The notes below the pieces were generated by a model that did no database searches, was not told the DNA's origin, and worked only from the letters and a program-made list of their open reading frames with translations. This document shows positions 8,044 through 18,179 of a DNA stretch of 32,658 bases, in pieces; position 1 is the first letter of the stretch; every line of letters begins with the position of its first letter. The stretch is from Bacteroidales bacterium (lineage in GTDB: Bacteria > Bacteroidota > Bacteroidia > Bacteroidales > Marinilabiliaceae), in NCBI GenBank assembly GCA_012838865.1, contig DUOK01000069.1, positions 1-32,658 on the forward strand, written 5' to 3'. A program made the position numbers and the translations under genes.

Positions 8044-9357
8044 TCAACTTTTGAATCCCACCTTCTCCTGAAACCACTCTAAGGTATGGGATGTAGGCCT
8101 TTCGAGCGGCATACCATAAATACGGTCCCACACCAGGGAAGACAATACCCCAAGGGCTCTGGAAACACCAAACAACACGGTATAAATGGGATATTCCTTA
8201 ATACCATAACTTGAAAGCAAACTGCCCGAAATGGCATCCACATTGGGCCAGGGGTTCTTAACTTTACCCGTAGCCCGTAAGACCTCGGGCACGACCTCAT
8301 AAATGTTGCGCACCAATTCGATCAAGGGCGCATCGGGGATATACTTATTGGCAAAATCCAGCTGCTCACTAAAACGGGGATCCGTTCTTCGCAAAACCGC
8401 ATGCCCATAACCCGGTATCACACGGCCTTGTTTCAGCGTCTCTTCAGCGTACTCACGGATTTGCGCCTTGCTTGGTCGATCGGTGCCAATCGCTTTGAGC
8501 AGATGCTCTAACCAGTTCATCACCTCCTGATTGGCCATCCCATGAAGTGGACCGGCCAAACCGTTCATACCTGCTGCAAAACTGTAATAAGGATTGGACA
8601 GCGCTGTGCCAACAAGGTGTGTGGTATGTGCAGATACATTGCCGCCCTCATGATCAGCGTGCAGTACCATGTACAAACGCATCAGGCGCTTTACCTCCTC
8701 ACTCTCGAAGCCCATCATATGGGCCATATTGCCGGCCCAATCCAAAGAGGGATTCATCTCAATTTGTTTTCCATCGTGAAATACCCTTCGGTAAATATAG
8801 GCAGCAATAACCGGCAAGCGGCTGATAAGATCCATCACTCCCTCATACATCGGATCCCAATAATCCTTCTTATCCATACCATCCATGTAGGCCTTTCTAA
8901 AATGAGATTGTGTACTCATGGCCAGAATAGCGGTATTGAACTGAATCATCGGGTGGGCAGATTTGGGCAAGGCATCAATCACCTTAAAAGCATGGTCAGG
9001 TATATTCTGCGCTCTTCGTGCCCAATCGCGCGAAATAAAATCAACATCTTTCTGAGTAGGCAACTCCCCTATCAACATCAAATAAAACAGTCCCTCGGGC
9101 AAAGGTTCCCCGTCTTGACTGATTTTGGGAAGATGACTGCGAAGTTCCGGAATGGAATAACCTCTGAAGCGAATGCCCTCAGCAGGATCCAACTTTGAAG
9201 TATCGGTCAATAAGGCCACAATGCCCTTCATTCCGGAAATGACCTGTTCCAGTGTAACTTCCTGAATGACCTTAGTCCCATGTTCCTGCACCATCTTCTT
9301 CAAGCTTTCAGCACGCGGGACGGCCACTTCTTTGAGCCTCTGTTTTATGTGATCCAT
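8044..9357 (-). CDS. gltA: Citrate synthase, mitochondrial-like type
   Basis: Condenses oxaloacetate and acetyl-CoA to citrate, the entry step of the TCA cycle, in the cytoplasm. 437 residues. The catalytic triad of the pig-heart enzyme (His274, His320, Asp375) is matched by His272 in GLAGPLHGMANQE, His319 in VIPGYGHAVLRRTDPRF and Asp374 in NPWPNVDAISG; HADHEGGNVSAHT is also conserved. Wording and spacing are much closer to mitochondrial synthase than to the NADH-regulated hexameric E. coli GltA, so NADH inhibition is not expected. The symbol is given for function; some annotators would use another. The gene follows enolase in the same direction with 167 nt and a terminator between them, so it probably has its own promoter, though I found no clear one. 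Its own terminator follows. Confidence 0.96.
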   Translation of the reverse strand: MDHIKQRLKEVAVPRAESLKKMVQEHGTKVIQEVTLEQVISGMKGIVALLTDTSKLDPAEGIRFRGYSIPELRSHLPKISQDGEPLPEGLFYLMLIGELPTQKDVDFISRDWARRAQNIPDHAFKVIDALPKSAHPMIQFNTAILAMSTQSHFRKAYMDGMDKKDYWDPMYEGVMDLISRLPVIAAYIYRRVFHDGKQIEMNPSLDWAGNMAHMMGFESEEVKRLMRLYMVLHADHEGGNVSAHTTHLVGTALSNPYYSFAAGMNGLAGPLHGMANQEVMNWLEHLLKAIGTDRPSKAQIREYAEETLKQGRVIPGYGHAVLRRTDPRFSEQLDFANKYIPDAPLIELVRNIYEVVPEVLRATGKVKNPWPNVDAISGSLLSSYGIKEYPIYTVLFGVSRALGVLSSLVWDRIYGMPLERPTSHTLEWFQEKVGFKS

Positions 9358-9448
9358 AACAATAGCAGATTATATCGGTTAGCTTAACAATTTATAACAA
9401 TGTTCGCACATTTTAAACAGGAAACTACTCTTTTTGTTTTACTGACAC

Positions 9449-9477
9449 AAAAAAAGGGATCCCCAAGGATCCCTTTT
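9449..9477 (-). terminator. Terminator of enolase
   Basis: Stem GGGATCC (9456-9462) with GGATCCC (9467-9473) around a 4-nt loop, flanked by A4 and T4 that extend the stem. On the minus strand a run of seven T follows. It starts 48 nt after the enolase stop codon. Confidence 0.85.
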
Positions 9478-9524
9478 CCGCAATATCAAAGTTGGCATTG
9501 TAGCCTCTAAAGGCTTACAAACGC

Positions 9525-10841
<1,317 letters not shown>

Positions 10842-10867
10842 TTATAAAAGGATAAATAATAAATTCA

Positions 10868-10900
10868 AAAAAAAAGGATAAAGCCATAATGCCTTTATCC
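10868..10900 (-). terminator. Terminator closing the ribosomal-protein supercluster
   Basis: Stem GGATAAAG (10876-10883) with CTTTATCC (10893-10900), 9-nt loop, followed on the minus strand by an uninterrupted T8. It lies about 50 nt after the rplQ stop codon and marks the end of the long ribosomal operon. Confidence 0.85.
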
Positions 10901-10951
10901 CCTTTTTCAAGAACGTTATGTCTGATTCGACACTGTAATGTCTGTACAGAA

Positions 10952-11497
10952 TTACTCCTCAGTCTTATCAGCTTCAGGGGCCTGCTCCTCCTTTTGAGGT
11001 TCAGCCTTGGGAGCAGCTTCCTTAGCCACAGGGGCTTTTTCGGCAGCAACTTCAGCAGAAGCCTTTTTAGAACCACGACGGCTGCGTCGGGTTTTCTTCT
11101 CTGCACTTGCAGCAGAACCGGCAGCATTCAACATGTTTTCGTTGAAATCTACCAATTCGATGTAGCACATCTCAGCAGCATCACCCAAACGATTACCCAG
11201 TTTAAGAATACGGGTATAGCCGCCGGGACGATCGGCCACCTTTTGGGCAACCTCACGAAAGAGCTCAGATACAGCCTCTTTGTTCTGCAAATAACTAAAA
11301 ACGATACGACGTGAGTGTGTGGTATCTTCCTTTGAACGATTGATCAAAGGCTCCACATACATTCTCAACGCCTTAGCTTTGGCCACCGTGGTTTTAATAC
11401 GCTTGTGCACAATAAGAGAAGCAGCCATATTGGACAACATGGCCTTTCTATGTGAGCTGGTACGGCCCAGGTGGTTGAATTTTTTTCTATGTCTCAT
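10952..11497 (-). CDS. rplQ: Ribosomal protein bL17 with a long C-terminal tail
   Basis: Large-subunit protein near the exit-tunnel side of the 50S subunit. The core, residues 1-123, begins [20 protein letters not shown] and contains the usual [19 protein letters not shown] segment. Residues 124-181 form a low-complexity tail of Ala, Lys, Glu and Pro: first basic ([12 protein letters not shown]), then acidic at the end. E. coli L17 has 127 residues, so about 55 residues are extra. The tail is probably disordered. It is the last gene of the alpha section, 6 nt after rpoA, and is followed by a terminator. Confidence 0.97.
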   Translation of the reverse strand: MRHRKKFNHLGRTSSHRKAMLSNMAASLIVHKRIKTTVAKAKALRMYVEPLINRSKEDTTHSRRIVFSYLQNKEAVSELFREVAQKVADRPGGYTRILKLGNRLGDAAEMCYIELVDFNENMLNAAGSAASAEKKTRRSRRGSKKASAEVAAEKAPVAKEAAPKAEPQKEEQAPEADKTEE

Positions 11498-11503
11498 CGT
11501 TAC

Positions 11504-12496
11504 TTATTCCTTGTCTAATTTATACTTCTGAATGTCCATTCCGAAATTAAGATTCAGATTACCCAACAAGTCGTCCAATTCTGCAAGGGACTTCTTACCG
11601 AAGTTTCTAAATTTAAGCAAGTCAGTCCGGTTGTACTGAACCAATTCACCCAGCGACTCCACATCTGCAGCCTTCAGGCAGTTCAATGCACGTACCGACA
11701 AATCCAGGTCTACGAGTTTGGTTTTTAGAAGCTGACGCATATGCAAAACCTCTTCATCAAACTCCTCGTTTCCAAACTTCTCATCCGAGTCCAGTGTAAT
11801 CTTTTCATCAGAAAACAACATAAAATGATAGATGAGAATTTTAGACGCCTCCTTAAGTGCATCCTTCGGATGAATAGAGCCATCCGTTGAGATCTCAAAC
11901 AAGAGCTTCTCATAGTCGGTCTTCTGTTCTACACGGAAGTTCTCCACTTCGTACTTAACATTCCGAATGGGGGTAAATATGGAATCTACAGCTATAGTTC
12001 CAAACTCCTGATCGGCGGTACGGTTTTCTTCTGCAGGTACATAGCCACGTCCCTTACCAATGGTGAGGGTCAGCTGCAAATTTACGTCGGGACTCATGCG
12101 GGCGATTACCAACTCAGGGTTCAGCACTTTAAAATTGCTCAACGCACTGTTTAAATCACCAGCTGTGAAAGTTTCTTTGCCGGTAATGGTAAGAACAATG
12201 CGCTCATTCTCACCTTCCTCAACAACTTTCTTGAAACGTACCTGCTTCAGATTCAGAATAATTTCAGTAACATCATCAACCACACCGGGGATGCTGGAAA
12301 ACTCATGATCAATACCTTCAATCTTGACGGTGGTGATTGCAAAACCCTCCAAAGATGACAGTAAGATTCTTCTTAAGGCATTTCCAACAGTAATACCATA
12401 TCCTGGCTCAAGAGGACGAAATTCGAATCGACCGAACTTGTCATCAGCATCAAGCATGATAACTTTATCAGGTTTTTGGAACGCTAATATTGCCAT
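11504..12496 (-). CDS. rpoA: RNA polymerase alpha subunit
   Basis: Alpha nucleates assembly of RNA polymerase, and its C-terminal domain contacts promoter DNA and activators. 330 residues. The N-terminal dimerisation domain shows [20 protein letters not shown] and [10 protein letters not shown]; the linker is acidic; the C-terminal domain reads [20 protein letters not shown] and [14 protein letters not shown], keeping the Arg equivalent to the DNA-contacting Arg265 of E. coli. It lies between rpsD (9 nt) and rplQ (6 nt), the classic alpha-operon order. Confidence 0.98.
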   Translation of the reverse strand: MAILAFQKPDKVIMLDADDKFGRFEFRPLEPGYGITVGNALRRILLSSLEGFAITTVKIEGIDHEFSSIPGVVDDVTEIILNLKQVRFKKVVEEGENERIVLTITGKETFTAGDLNSALSNFKVLNPELVIARMSPDVNLQLTLTIGKGRGYVPAEENRTADQEFGTIAVDSIFTPIRNVKYEVENFRVEQKTDYEKLLFEISTDGSIHPKDALKEASKILIYHFMLFSDEKITLDSDEKFGNEEFDEEVLHMRQLLKTKLVDLDLSVRALNCLKAADVESLGELVQYNRTDLLKFRNFGKKSLAELDDLLGNLNLNFGMDIQKYKLDKE

Positions 12497-12505
12497 AAGA
12501 AAAAA

Positions 12506-13111
12506 TTATTTAGAGTACAATTCAACAATCAACTGTTCTTTGATGTTCTCAGGAATTTCTGAGCGTTCAGGAGCATTCAGGAATTTACCGGTCATGCTCT
12601 GCTGATCCCACTCTAACCAAGAGTATTTGTGAACACTTGAATTAGCCATTGCACTGTTAATGGATTCCAGGGATTTAGATTTTTCTCTTACGCCAACCAG
12701 TTGTCCGGCTTTAAGCGAATAAGAAGGAATGTTCACCACAGAACCGTCAACGGTGACATGACGGTGTGACACCAACTGACGAGCAGCAGCTCTGGTAGGT
12801 GCCAAGCCCATGCGATAAACCACGTTATCGAGACGGGACTCCAACAGAATCAGCAAAATTTCACCGGTAATACCGGGCTGACTGTTGGCTTTTTCAAACA
12901 TATTACGGAACTGCTTTTCAAGAACGCCATAAGTATATTTTACTTTCTGCTTTTCTTTCAGCTGAACACCGTATTCACTGGTCTTACGACGACGGTTGTT
13001 ACCGTGCTGACCAGGGGGATAGTTCTTCTTCTCGAAGTACTTGTCGGGACCATATATGGCCTCACCGAATTTACGTGAAATTTTAGTCTTTGGACCTATG
13101 TATCTAGCCAT
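12506..13111 (-). CDS. rpsD: Ribosomal protein uS4
   Basis: Primary 16S rRNA-binding protein and, in E. coli, translational repressor of the alpha operon. 201 residues, starting [20 protein letters not shown]. The S4 RNA-binding fold is visible in [20 protein letters not shown] and [13 protein letters not shown]. No zinc-binding cysteines are present. The gene is separated from rpsK by 141 nt, the widest gap inside the supercluster, with repeats and a promoter-like element. Autoregulation by S4 at this leader is possible but not shown by the sequence. Confidence 0.98.
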   Translation of the reverse strand: MARYIGPKTKISRKFGEAIYGPDKYFEKKNYPPGQHGNNRRRKTSEYGVQLKEKQKVKYTYGVLEKQFRNMFEKANSQPGITGEILLILLESRLDNVVYRMGLAPTRAAARQLVSHRHVTVDGSVVNIPSYSLKAGQLVGVREKSKSLESINSAMANSSVHKYSWLEWDQQSMTGKFLNAPERSEIPENIKEQLIVELYSK

Positions 13112-13117
13112 TCTACT

Positions 13118-13226
13118 AAATTTTTGATTTTAAATTTTTGATTTTAAAGATTGAATATGACAGCCGCAAGATTATAGAAGGAAGGTTGATGTATAACCCA
13201 CCAGTATTCAAAATTAAAATCAAAAA
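13118..13226. repeat. Tandem and inverted AT-rich repeats in the rpsK-rpsD gap
   Basis: AAATTTTTGATTTT occurs twice back to back (13118-13131, 13132-13145). TTAAAATCAAAAA at 13214-13226 is an exact 13-nt inverse of a segment of each copy (13121-13133 and 13135-13147), so the transcript could fold two alternative 13-bp stems around a loop of 66 or 80 nt. The repeats bracket most of the intergenic region. Confidence 0.7.
13209..13216 (-). promoter_or_regulatory. Possible internal promoter for rpsD-rpoA-rplQ
   Basis: The minus strand reads TAATTTTG, a full match to TAnnTTTG, 98 nt before the rpsD start. It overlaps the right arm of the inverted repeat. No proper -33 TTTG is seen, so chance in AT-rich DNA is a real alternative. 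Confidence 0.35.
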
Positions 13227-13252
13227 CTTATGGTTAATAACTAGTAAAAAAA

Positions 13253-13642
13253 TTAAACCCTACGTCTTTTGGGCGGACGACAGCCGTTATGAGGCATTGG
13301 TGTAACATCTACAATTTCATTCACTTCAATACCGGTAGCATGGATAGAACGAATAGCAGACTCACGGCCATTGCCGGGACCCTTAACATAAACTTTAACT
13401 TTTCTCAAACCCAGGTCGTAAGCAACTTTAGCACAGTCGGCTGCAGCTGTTTGTGCGGCATAGGGAGTGTTCTTTTTAGAACCTCTGAATCCCATTTTAC
13501 CGGCACTAGACCAGGAAATAACCTGACCGTTTGCATTGGTAAGGCAAACGATAATGTTATTGAACGATGAATGAATGTGGGCCTGTCCTAAGGCTTCCAC
13601 TTTCACAACTCTTTTCTTTTGTGATCCTGCCTTTTTTGCCAT
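13253..13642 (-). CDS. rpsK: Ribosomal protein uS11
   Basis: Small-subunit platform protein that contacts 16S rRNA near the E site. 129 residues, starting after a basic leader [14 protein letters not shown], with typical [18 protein letters not shown] and [14 protein letters not shown] segments and the ending [15 protein letters not shown]. It lies 10 nt after rpsM. The longest spacing in the supercluster follows it, before rpsD. Confidence 0.98.
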   Translation of the reverse strand: MAKKAGSQKKRVVKVEALGQAHIHSSFNNIIVCLTNANGQVISWSSAGKMGFRGSKKNTPYAAQTAAADCAKVAYDLGLRKVKVYVKGPGNGRESAIRSIHATGIEVNEIVDVTPMPHNGCRPPKRRRV

Positions 13643-13652
13643 GTTTCAATGA

Positions 13653-14030
13653 TTATTTAGTAGCTTTCTTCTTGTTCGCAACCGTTTTCTTTCTTCCTTT
13701 ACGGGTACGGGCATTGTTCTTGGTTGATTGACCACGAACCGGCAAACCAATACGGTGACGGATTCCACGGTAACAACCAATGTCCATCAATCGCTTGATG
13801 TTCAATTGTACCTCGGAACGCAATTCACCTTCGGTTTTAATGGTTGAACCAATTAACTCACGAACGGCAGTTATCTGGTCATCGTTCCAATCTTTAACTT
13901 TCATATTCACATCAATGCCTGCCTCAGTCAATAATGAGTTGGCCTTGCTACGACCGATGCCGTAGATGTAAGTCAAAGCAATTTCACCCCTCTTGTTAGC
14001 CGGGATGTCTACTCCTGCAATTCTTGCCAT
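13653..14030 (-). CDS. rpsM: Ribosomal protein uS13
   Basis: Head protein of the 30S subunit; its C-terminal tail reaches the P-site tRNA and it bridges to the 50S subunit. 125 residues, starting [20 protein letters not shown], with the helix-two-turn-helix region [13 protein letters not shown] and the signature [20 protein letters not shown] followed by a lysine-rich tail. It sits 10 nt from both rpmJ and rpsK. Confidence 0.98.
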   Translation of the reverse strand: MARIAGVDIPANKRGEIALTYIYGIGRSKANSLLTEAGIDVNMKVKDWNDDQITAVRELIGSTIKTEGELRSEVQLNIKRLMDIGCYRGIRHRIGLPVRGQSTKNNARTRKGRKKTVANKKKATK

Positions 14031-14040
14031 ATTCTATAAT

Positions 14041-14157
14041 TTATCCTTGACGTTGTTTAAACTTGGGATTCTTCTTGTTTATCACGTACAAGCGACCCTT
14101 GCGCCGAACAATTTTACAATCGGCGCTGCGCTTCTTGATTGATGCTCTTACCTTCAT
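14041..14157 (-). CDS. rpmJ: Ribosomal protein bL36, zinc-free type
   Basis: A 38-residue protein, found by reading the gap between infA and rpsM. It starts [20 protein letters not shown] and ends NPKFKQRQG before TAA at 14043-14041. L36 binds 23S rRNA late in 50S assembly. The zinc-binding form carries CxxC...C....H; here only one Cys (residue 14) remains and the other ligands are Ser, Asn and Phe, so it should not bind zinc. The position infA-rpmJ-rpsM is the usual one. Confidence 0.95.
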   Translation of the reverse strand: MKVRASIKKRSADCKIVRRKGRLYVINKKNPKFKQRQG

Positions 14158-14177
14158 TGTCTTGTGTATTGAGTCTG

Positions 14178-14396
14178 TTATTTATACCTGTAACTGATTC
14201 GGCCTTTGGTCAGGTCGTAAGGAGACATCTCCACTTTAACCTTATCACCAGGCAAAATCTTAATGTAATGCATTCGCATTTTACCGGAGATGTGAGCTGT
14301 AATCACATGACCGTTTTCCAACTCCACGCGAAACATGGCGTTGGAAAGAGCTTCGATAATGGTACCGTCCTGTTCTATAGAGGCTTGCTTAGCCAT
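14178..14396 (-). CDS. infA: Translation initiation factor IF-1
   Basis: IF-1 occupies the A site of the 30S subunit during initiation. 72 residues, the standard length, forming a single OB-fold: [19 protein letters not shown], then [20 protein letters not shown] and the ending [13 protein letters not shown]. It lies 18 nt after map and 20 nt before rpmJ, the standard map-infA-rpmJ order. Confidence 0.97.
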   Translation of the reverse strand: MAKQASIEQDGTIIEALSNAMFRVELENGHVITAHISGKMRMHYIKILPGDKVKVEMSPYDLTKGRISYRYK

Positions 14397-14414
14397 AAGT
14401 TATTTCTTTATTTT

Positions 14415-15194
14415 TTAAGACTGCAAAGTTAATACTTCTTCCACAAATTTAAAACTGGAAAGTATATCTGATTGATTTTTACCGACTGCAACTGCATGTT
14501 CAAAATGAGCAGAAACACTTTTATCCACAGTTCTGATGGTCCATTGATCATCTTCCATCAAAATTTGGCGTTTCCCCAAATTGATCATCGGCTCTATACA
14601 AATCACCATTCCTTTTCTCAACTTGCTTCCGGTGCCCCTTCGTCCATAATTAGGAATTTCCGGAGCCTCATGCAGGGAGCGTCCCAAACCGTGTCCCACC
14701 ATTTCACGAACTACTGAGTATCCACGCGTTTCACAGTACTCTTGAACGGCATAACCGATGTCTCCAATCCGATTACCCTCCACAGCCATTTCAATGCCCT
14801 TATAAAGAGCGGCTTTAGTGGCTTCAAGAAGAGCTTTAATTTCGGGCTTCACCACTCCCACCTCAAAAGTGTAGGCGCTGTCACCAAAAAATCCATTCAA
14901 AAGCACACCGCAATCAACAGAGACAATGTCTCCTTCTTGCAAGGGCTTTTTGTTGGGAATCCCATGAACAACCTGTTCGTTAACAGAAGTACAAAGGGTA
15001 TTGGGAAAACCCTGATAGTTGAGAAACCCTGGAACACCTTTATGGTCACGAATATAGGTCTCGGCGATTTTGTCCAATTCCAAAGTGCTGACCCCGGGCT
15101 TTACAGCCCGGGCAAGCTCAGCAAGAGTTTTACCTACCAGGAGATTACTCTCCCGCATCAGTTCAATTTCTTCGTCAGTCTTTAAATAAACCAT
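14415..15194 (-). CDS. map: Methionine aminopeptidase, type I
   Basis: Removes the N-terminal Met from nascent proteins after deformylation. 259 residues, close to E. coli Map (264). The five metal ligands are all present: two Asp in VSVDCGVLLNGFFGDSAYTF, His in MVGHGLGRSLHEAPEIPNYG, Glu in ICIEPMINLG and Glu in SAHFEHAVAVG. There is no type II insert and no N-terminal zinc-finger extension. It lies 15 nt after secY; GAGGT stands 8 nt before the ATG as a partial Shine-Dalgarno. Confidence 0.97.
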   Translation of the reverse strand: MVYLKTDEEIELMRESNLLVGKTLAELARAVKPGVSTLELDKIAETYIRDHKGVPGFLNYQGFPNTLCTSVNEQVVHGIPNKKPLQEGDIVSVDCGVLLNGFFGDSAYTFEVGVVKPEIKALLEATKAALYKGIEMAVEGNRIGDIGYAVQEYCETRGYSVVREMVGHGLGRSLHEAPEIPNYGRRGTGSKLRKGMVICIEPMINLGKRQILMEDDQWTIRTVDKSVSAHFEHAVAVGKNQSDILSSFKFVEEVLTLQS

Positions 15195-15209
15195 TGACTA
15201 CCTCAACTA

Positions 15210-16547
15210 TTAATATACAGCAGCACCACCGCCAGTTCTACCCTTAATACGTCCCGACTTCAACAAGCCATCGTAATGACGCATCAGCAGGTGACTCTCA
15301 ATTTGCTGCAAGGTATCCAGCACTACACCCACCAAAATCAGGAGTGAAGTACCTCCAAAAAATTGCGCGAAATTCTGATCCACTCCGGCCAGCATGGCAA
15401 AAGCGGGCAAAATCGCGACAAATGCAAGGAAAAAGGAGCCTGGCAACGTAATTTTTGACATCACTGAATCTAAAAATTCTGCAGTTTTTTTACCAGGTTT
15501 AACTCCGGGAATAAAACCTCCGTTACGCTTCATATCGTCAGCCATCTGTGTTGGATTGATGGTAATCGCCGTATAGAAGTACGTAAAAAGAATAATCAGG
15601 AAAGCAAATACAAAATTATACCAGAATCCGGTAAAGTTGGAAAATACAGCTGCAAAACCTGTGGCAGCTTCACTGTCAACAAAACCAGCGAGTGTAATCG
15701 GAATAAACATGATGGCCTGAGCAAAAATGATGGGCATAACACCAGCAGCATTCACCTTGAGGGGAATGTACTGACGAACACCACCATACTGCTTGTTGCC
15801 AACAATGCGCTTTGCATACTGAACAGGCACCCTGCGGGTACCCTGAACCAAAAGAATGGCTCCTTCAAACACAAAGAAAAGGACTACAAACTCGATCAAA
15901 AGCATAACCAAACCACCACCCTCTTCAAGTCTGGAAACAAGCTCTGCAAATAAAGAGAAGGGCAACATGGCAATGATACCAATCATAATGATAAGGGAAA
16001 TACCGTTTCCTATACCTTTATCGGTAATACGTTCACCCAACCACATGACAAACATACTGCCTGCAGTAAGAATGATCGTAGACATAACAGTGAAACTCCA
16101 TCCGGTAGTTACAAAGGCTGATTCCGGCAACTGTGCATAAAGGTTAGCAATATAACCGGGGGCTTGAAACAACAAAATAACCACAGTTAAATACCGGGTT
16201 ATCTGATTGATCTTGCGACGGCCACTCTCTCCTTCACGCTGCAATCGTTGAAAATAGGGAACTGCAATACCCATCAACTGGATAACAATGGAGGCTGAAA
16301 TATAGGGCATAATACCTAAAGCCATGATCGAGGCATTGGCAAAAGCACCTCCGGAAAACATGTTCAGCAGCCCCAGAACCCCATCACTGGTTTGAGCAGC
16401 AAGGTTCGAAAGCTGAGTTGGATCAATACCTGGAAGAACAACTTTGGATCCCAGACGATAAATCAGGATAAAGCCCAAGGTGGTCAATATCCTGCTTCTA
16501 AGGTCATCGATCTTCCAGATATTACGGATGGTTTCGAAAAGTTTCAT
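15210..16547 (-). CDS. secY: Protein translocase channel SecY
   Basis: Pore of the SecYEG translocon in the inner membrane, carrying signal-peptide-bearing proteins across or into the membrane. 445 residues with ten hydrophobic segments. Recognisable features are the N-terminal cytoplasmic start MKLFETIRNIWKIDDLRSRI, the PGIDPTQL plug-side segment, MPYISASIVIQLMG, the cytoplasmic loop QRLQREGESGRRKINQITRY, GNGISLIIMIGI, and the ribosome-binding loop with NPTQMADDMKRNGGFIPGVK. It lies 64 nt after rplO, across a strong hairpin, and 15 nt before map. Confidence 0.98.
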   Translation of the reverse strand: MKLFETIRNIWKIDDLRSRILTTLGFILIYRLGSKVVLPGIDPTQLSNLAAQTSDGVLGLLNMFSGGAFANASIMALGIMPYISASIVIQLMGIAVPYFQRLQREGESGRRKINQITRYLTVVILLFQAPGYIANLYAQLPESAFVTTGWSFTVMSTIILTAGSMFVMWLGERITDKGIGNGISLIIMIGIIAMLPFSLFAELVSRLEEGGGLVMLLIEFVVLFFVFEGAILLVQGTRRVPVQYAKRIVGNKQYGGVRQYIPLKVNAAGVMPIIFAQAIMFIPITLAGFVDSEAATGFAAVFSNFTGFWYNFVFAFLIILFTYFYTAITINPTQMADDMKRNGGFIPGVKPGKKTAEFLDSVMSKITLPGSFFLAFVAILPAFAMLAGVDQNFAQFFGGTSLLILVGVVLDTLQQIESHLLMRHYDGLLKSGRIKGRTGGGAAVY

Positions 16548-16576
16548 ATCTTAAAATAGATTTATAGGTCATCTGT

Positions 16577-16606
16577 AGTTCTGTCCGCCCGTGGGCGGAC
16601 AGAACT
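16577..16606. repeat. Strong GC-rich inverted repeat between rplO and secY
   Basis: AGTTCTGTCCGCCC (16577-16590) is followed after two bases by its exact inverse GGGCGGACAGAACT (16593-16606), a 13-14-bp stem. Neither side carries a T run, so it does not look like a factor-independent terminator. Its GC content is far above the surrounding DNA. It may be a dispersed palindromic element or an RNA-processing or attenuating hairpin. Confidence 0.8.
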
Positions 16607-16611
16607 GCAAA

Positions 16612-17058
16612 TTACAGTTTCACAACAGTTCCCTGTGCAGCTTCGATGGCGGCTTCAGCTGACTTAGAAAAGGCATGCGCCTTAACTTCAACTTTGGCAC
16701 TGATAGAACCATTGCCCAAAATCTTTACCAGGTCATTCTTATTAATGAGACCGGCTTCAATAAGATTTTCGGGAGCAATAACGCTCCAATTGTTCTTTTC
16801 TGCCAAGTTTTGCAAAACATCAATGTTTATAGACTTAAACTCTTTTCGGTTGATGTTTTTAAAACCAAACTTGGGAACACGGCGTTGAAGGGGCATCTGA
16901 CCACCTTCAAAACCAATCTTTCTGGAATAACCAGAGCGGGATTTGGCCCCTTTATGACCACGGGTAGAGGTACCTCCCAGACCTGAACCGGCCCCACGGC
17001 CAATTCTTTTCTGGTGATGGGTAGCTCCCGCTGCAGGTTTTAACTGATTCAGTTTCAT
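16612..17058 (-). CDS. rplO: Ribosomal protein uL15
   Basis: Late-assembling 23S rRNA-binding protein. 148 residues, starting MKLNQLKPAAGATHHQKRIG, with the Gly/Arg-rich GRGAGSGLGGTSTRGHKGAK and FEGGQMPLQRRVPKFGF stretches that thread into rRNA. It lies 29 nt after rpmD. A strong hairpin begins 5 nt past its stop codon. Confidence 0.98.
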   Translation of the reverse strand: MKLNQLKPAAGATHHQKRIGRGAGSGLGGTSTRGHKGAKSRSGYSRKIGFEGGQMPLQRRVPKFGFKNINRKEFKSINIDVLQNLAEKNNWSVIAPENLIEAGLINKNDLVKILGNGSISAKVEVKAHAFSKSAEAAIEAAQGTVVKL

Positions 17059-17087
17059 ATCTGATATTGATAACTTCGTTAAAACAA

Positions 17088-17264
17088 TTATTTTTCAACA
17101 CTCACAAGGTGTTTCACTTTATCCACCATCCCCAGAATAACCGGGGTATCCTCATGTTCAACGGTGGCGTTGATTTTCTTCAAACCAAGTGCTTCCAGTG
17201 TCCTTTTTTGACTAAGGGTGCACTTAATTTTACTACGAACCTGAGTTACTTTTATCTTAGCCAT
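17088..17264 (-). CDS. rpmD: Ribosomal protein uL30
   Basis: A 58-residue protein, read directly from the gap between rpsE and rplO. It starts MAKIKVTQVRSKIKCTLSQK, continues RTLEALGLKKINATVEHEDT and ends HLVSVEK before TAA at 17090-17088. L30 is a small ferredoxin-like-fold protein of the 50S subunit present in many bacteria; the length is normal. It lies 12 nt after rpsE. Confidence 0.95.
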   Translation of the reverse strand: MAKIKVTQVRSKIKCTLSQKRTLEALGLKKINATVEHEDTPVILGMVDKVKHLVSVEK

Positions 17265-17276
17265 AACAACTATTGC

Positions 17277-17795
17277 TTAACCATTAAAAACTTTGTCCAA
17301 AGTAACACCGCGGTGCTGAGCAACGGTAGCAGCATCGCGCATCTCGCACAAGGCTTCGATGGTTGCTTTAACCAGGTTGTGCGGGTTAGATGAACCTTTG
17401 GATTTAGCCAAAACATCCACCACGCCGGCACTCTCCAGCACAGCACGCATCGCACCACCAGCCACAAGACCGGTACCGTGAGAAGCGGGTTTCATAAATA
17501 CCCTGGCACCGCCAAAACGGGCAACTTGCGCATGCGGAATGGTACCATTAACGATGGGCACTTTAATCAAATTCTTTTTAGCGGCCTCTACACCTTTGGC
17601 AATAGCAGTAGTAACTTCATTGGCTTTACCAAGGCCCCAGCCTACAATGCCATTTTCGTTACCTACAACTACAATGGCTGAGAAGCTAAAGGTTCTACCC
17701 CCTTTGGTAACCTTGGTAACGCGGTTAATCGCTACCAGCCTGTCTTTCAGTTCCAGGTCGTTTGTTGTACGAACTCTTTTTGTATTTCCTGCCAT
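17277..17795 (-). CDS. rpsE: Ribosomal protein uS5
   Basis: 30S protein at the mRNA entry channel that contributes to decoding accuracy. 172 residues. The N-terminal double-stranded-RNA-binding fold contains [20 protein letters not shown] and [19 protein letters not shown]; the C-terminal part has [20 protein letters not shown]. It lies 6 nt after rplR and 12 nt before rpmD. Confidence 0.98.
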   Translation of the reverse strand: MAGNTKRVRTTNDLELKDRLVAINRVTKVTKGGRTFSFSAIVVVGNENGIVGWGLGKANEVTTAIAKGVEAAKKNLIKVPIVNGTIPHAQVARFGGARVFMKPASHGTGLVAGGAMRAVLESAGVVDVLAKSKGSSNPHNLVKATIEALCEMRDAATVAQHRGVTLDKVFNG

Positions 17796-17801
17796 AATAA
17801 T

Positions 17802-18158
17802 CTAAAATTTAAGACCTGCCTCACGAGCAGCGTCCGCTAATTGTTTTACTCTACCATGATACAGATAACCGTTCCGGTCGAAAACTACAGCAGAAACTCC
17901 GGCAGCCAGGGCCTTCTCTGCAATAGCCTTACCCACCTTGGCAGCCATTTCTGTTTTGGTACCTTTTTCTGCAGCAATATCTTTAGCCAGTGAGGAAGCA
18001 GCTACCAGGGTTTTTCCGGTATTGTCATCAATGAGCTGAACAGAGATTTGCTTATTGCTTCTGAAAACAGTCATCCGTGGGCGTTCGGCAGTGCCGAGCA
18101 CCTTACTGCGGATGCGTGTTTTTATTTTGAATCGTCTTTCTAACTTTGAAAAAGCCAT
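17802..18158 (-). CDS. rplR: Ribosomal protein uL18
   Basis: Binds 5S rRNA and helps attach it to the 50S subunit. 118 residues, starting [20 protein letters not shown], with the [20 protein letters not shown] strand and the ending [20 protein letters not shown] followed by EAGLKF, the usual C-terminal signature. It lies 21 nt after rplF and 6 nt before rpsE. Confidence 0.98.
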   Translation of the reverse strand: MAFSKLERRFKIKTRIRSKVLGTAERPRMTVFRSNKQISVQLIDDNTGKTLVAASSLAKDIAAEKGTKTEMAAKVGKAIAEKALAAGVSAVVFDRNGYLYHGRVKQLADAAREAGLKF

Positions 18159-18179
18159 AACACTTTCGAATTAAATCAA

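Noticed and set aside
16577-16606. Factor-independent terminator between rplO and secY
   Set aside because: The stem is strong but neither strand has a T run after it, and secY has no visible promoter of its own.
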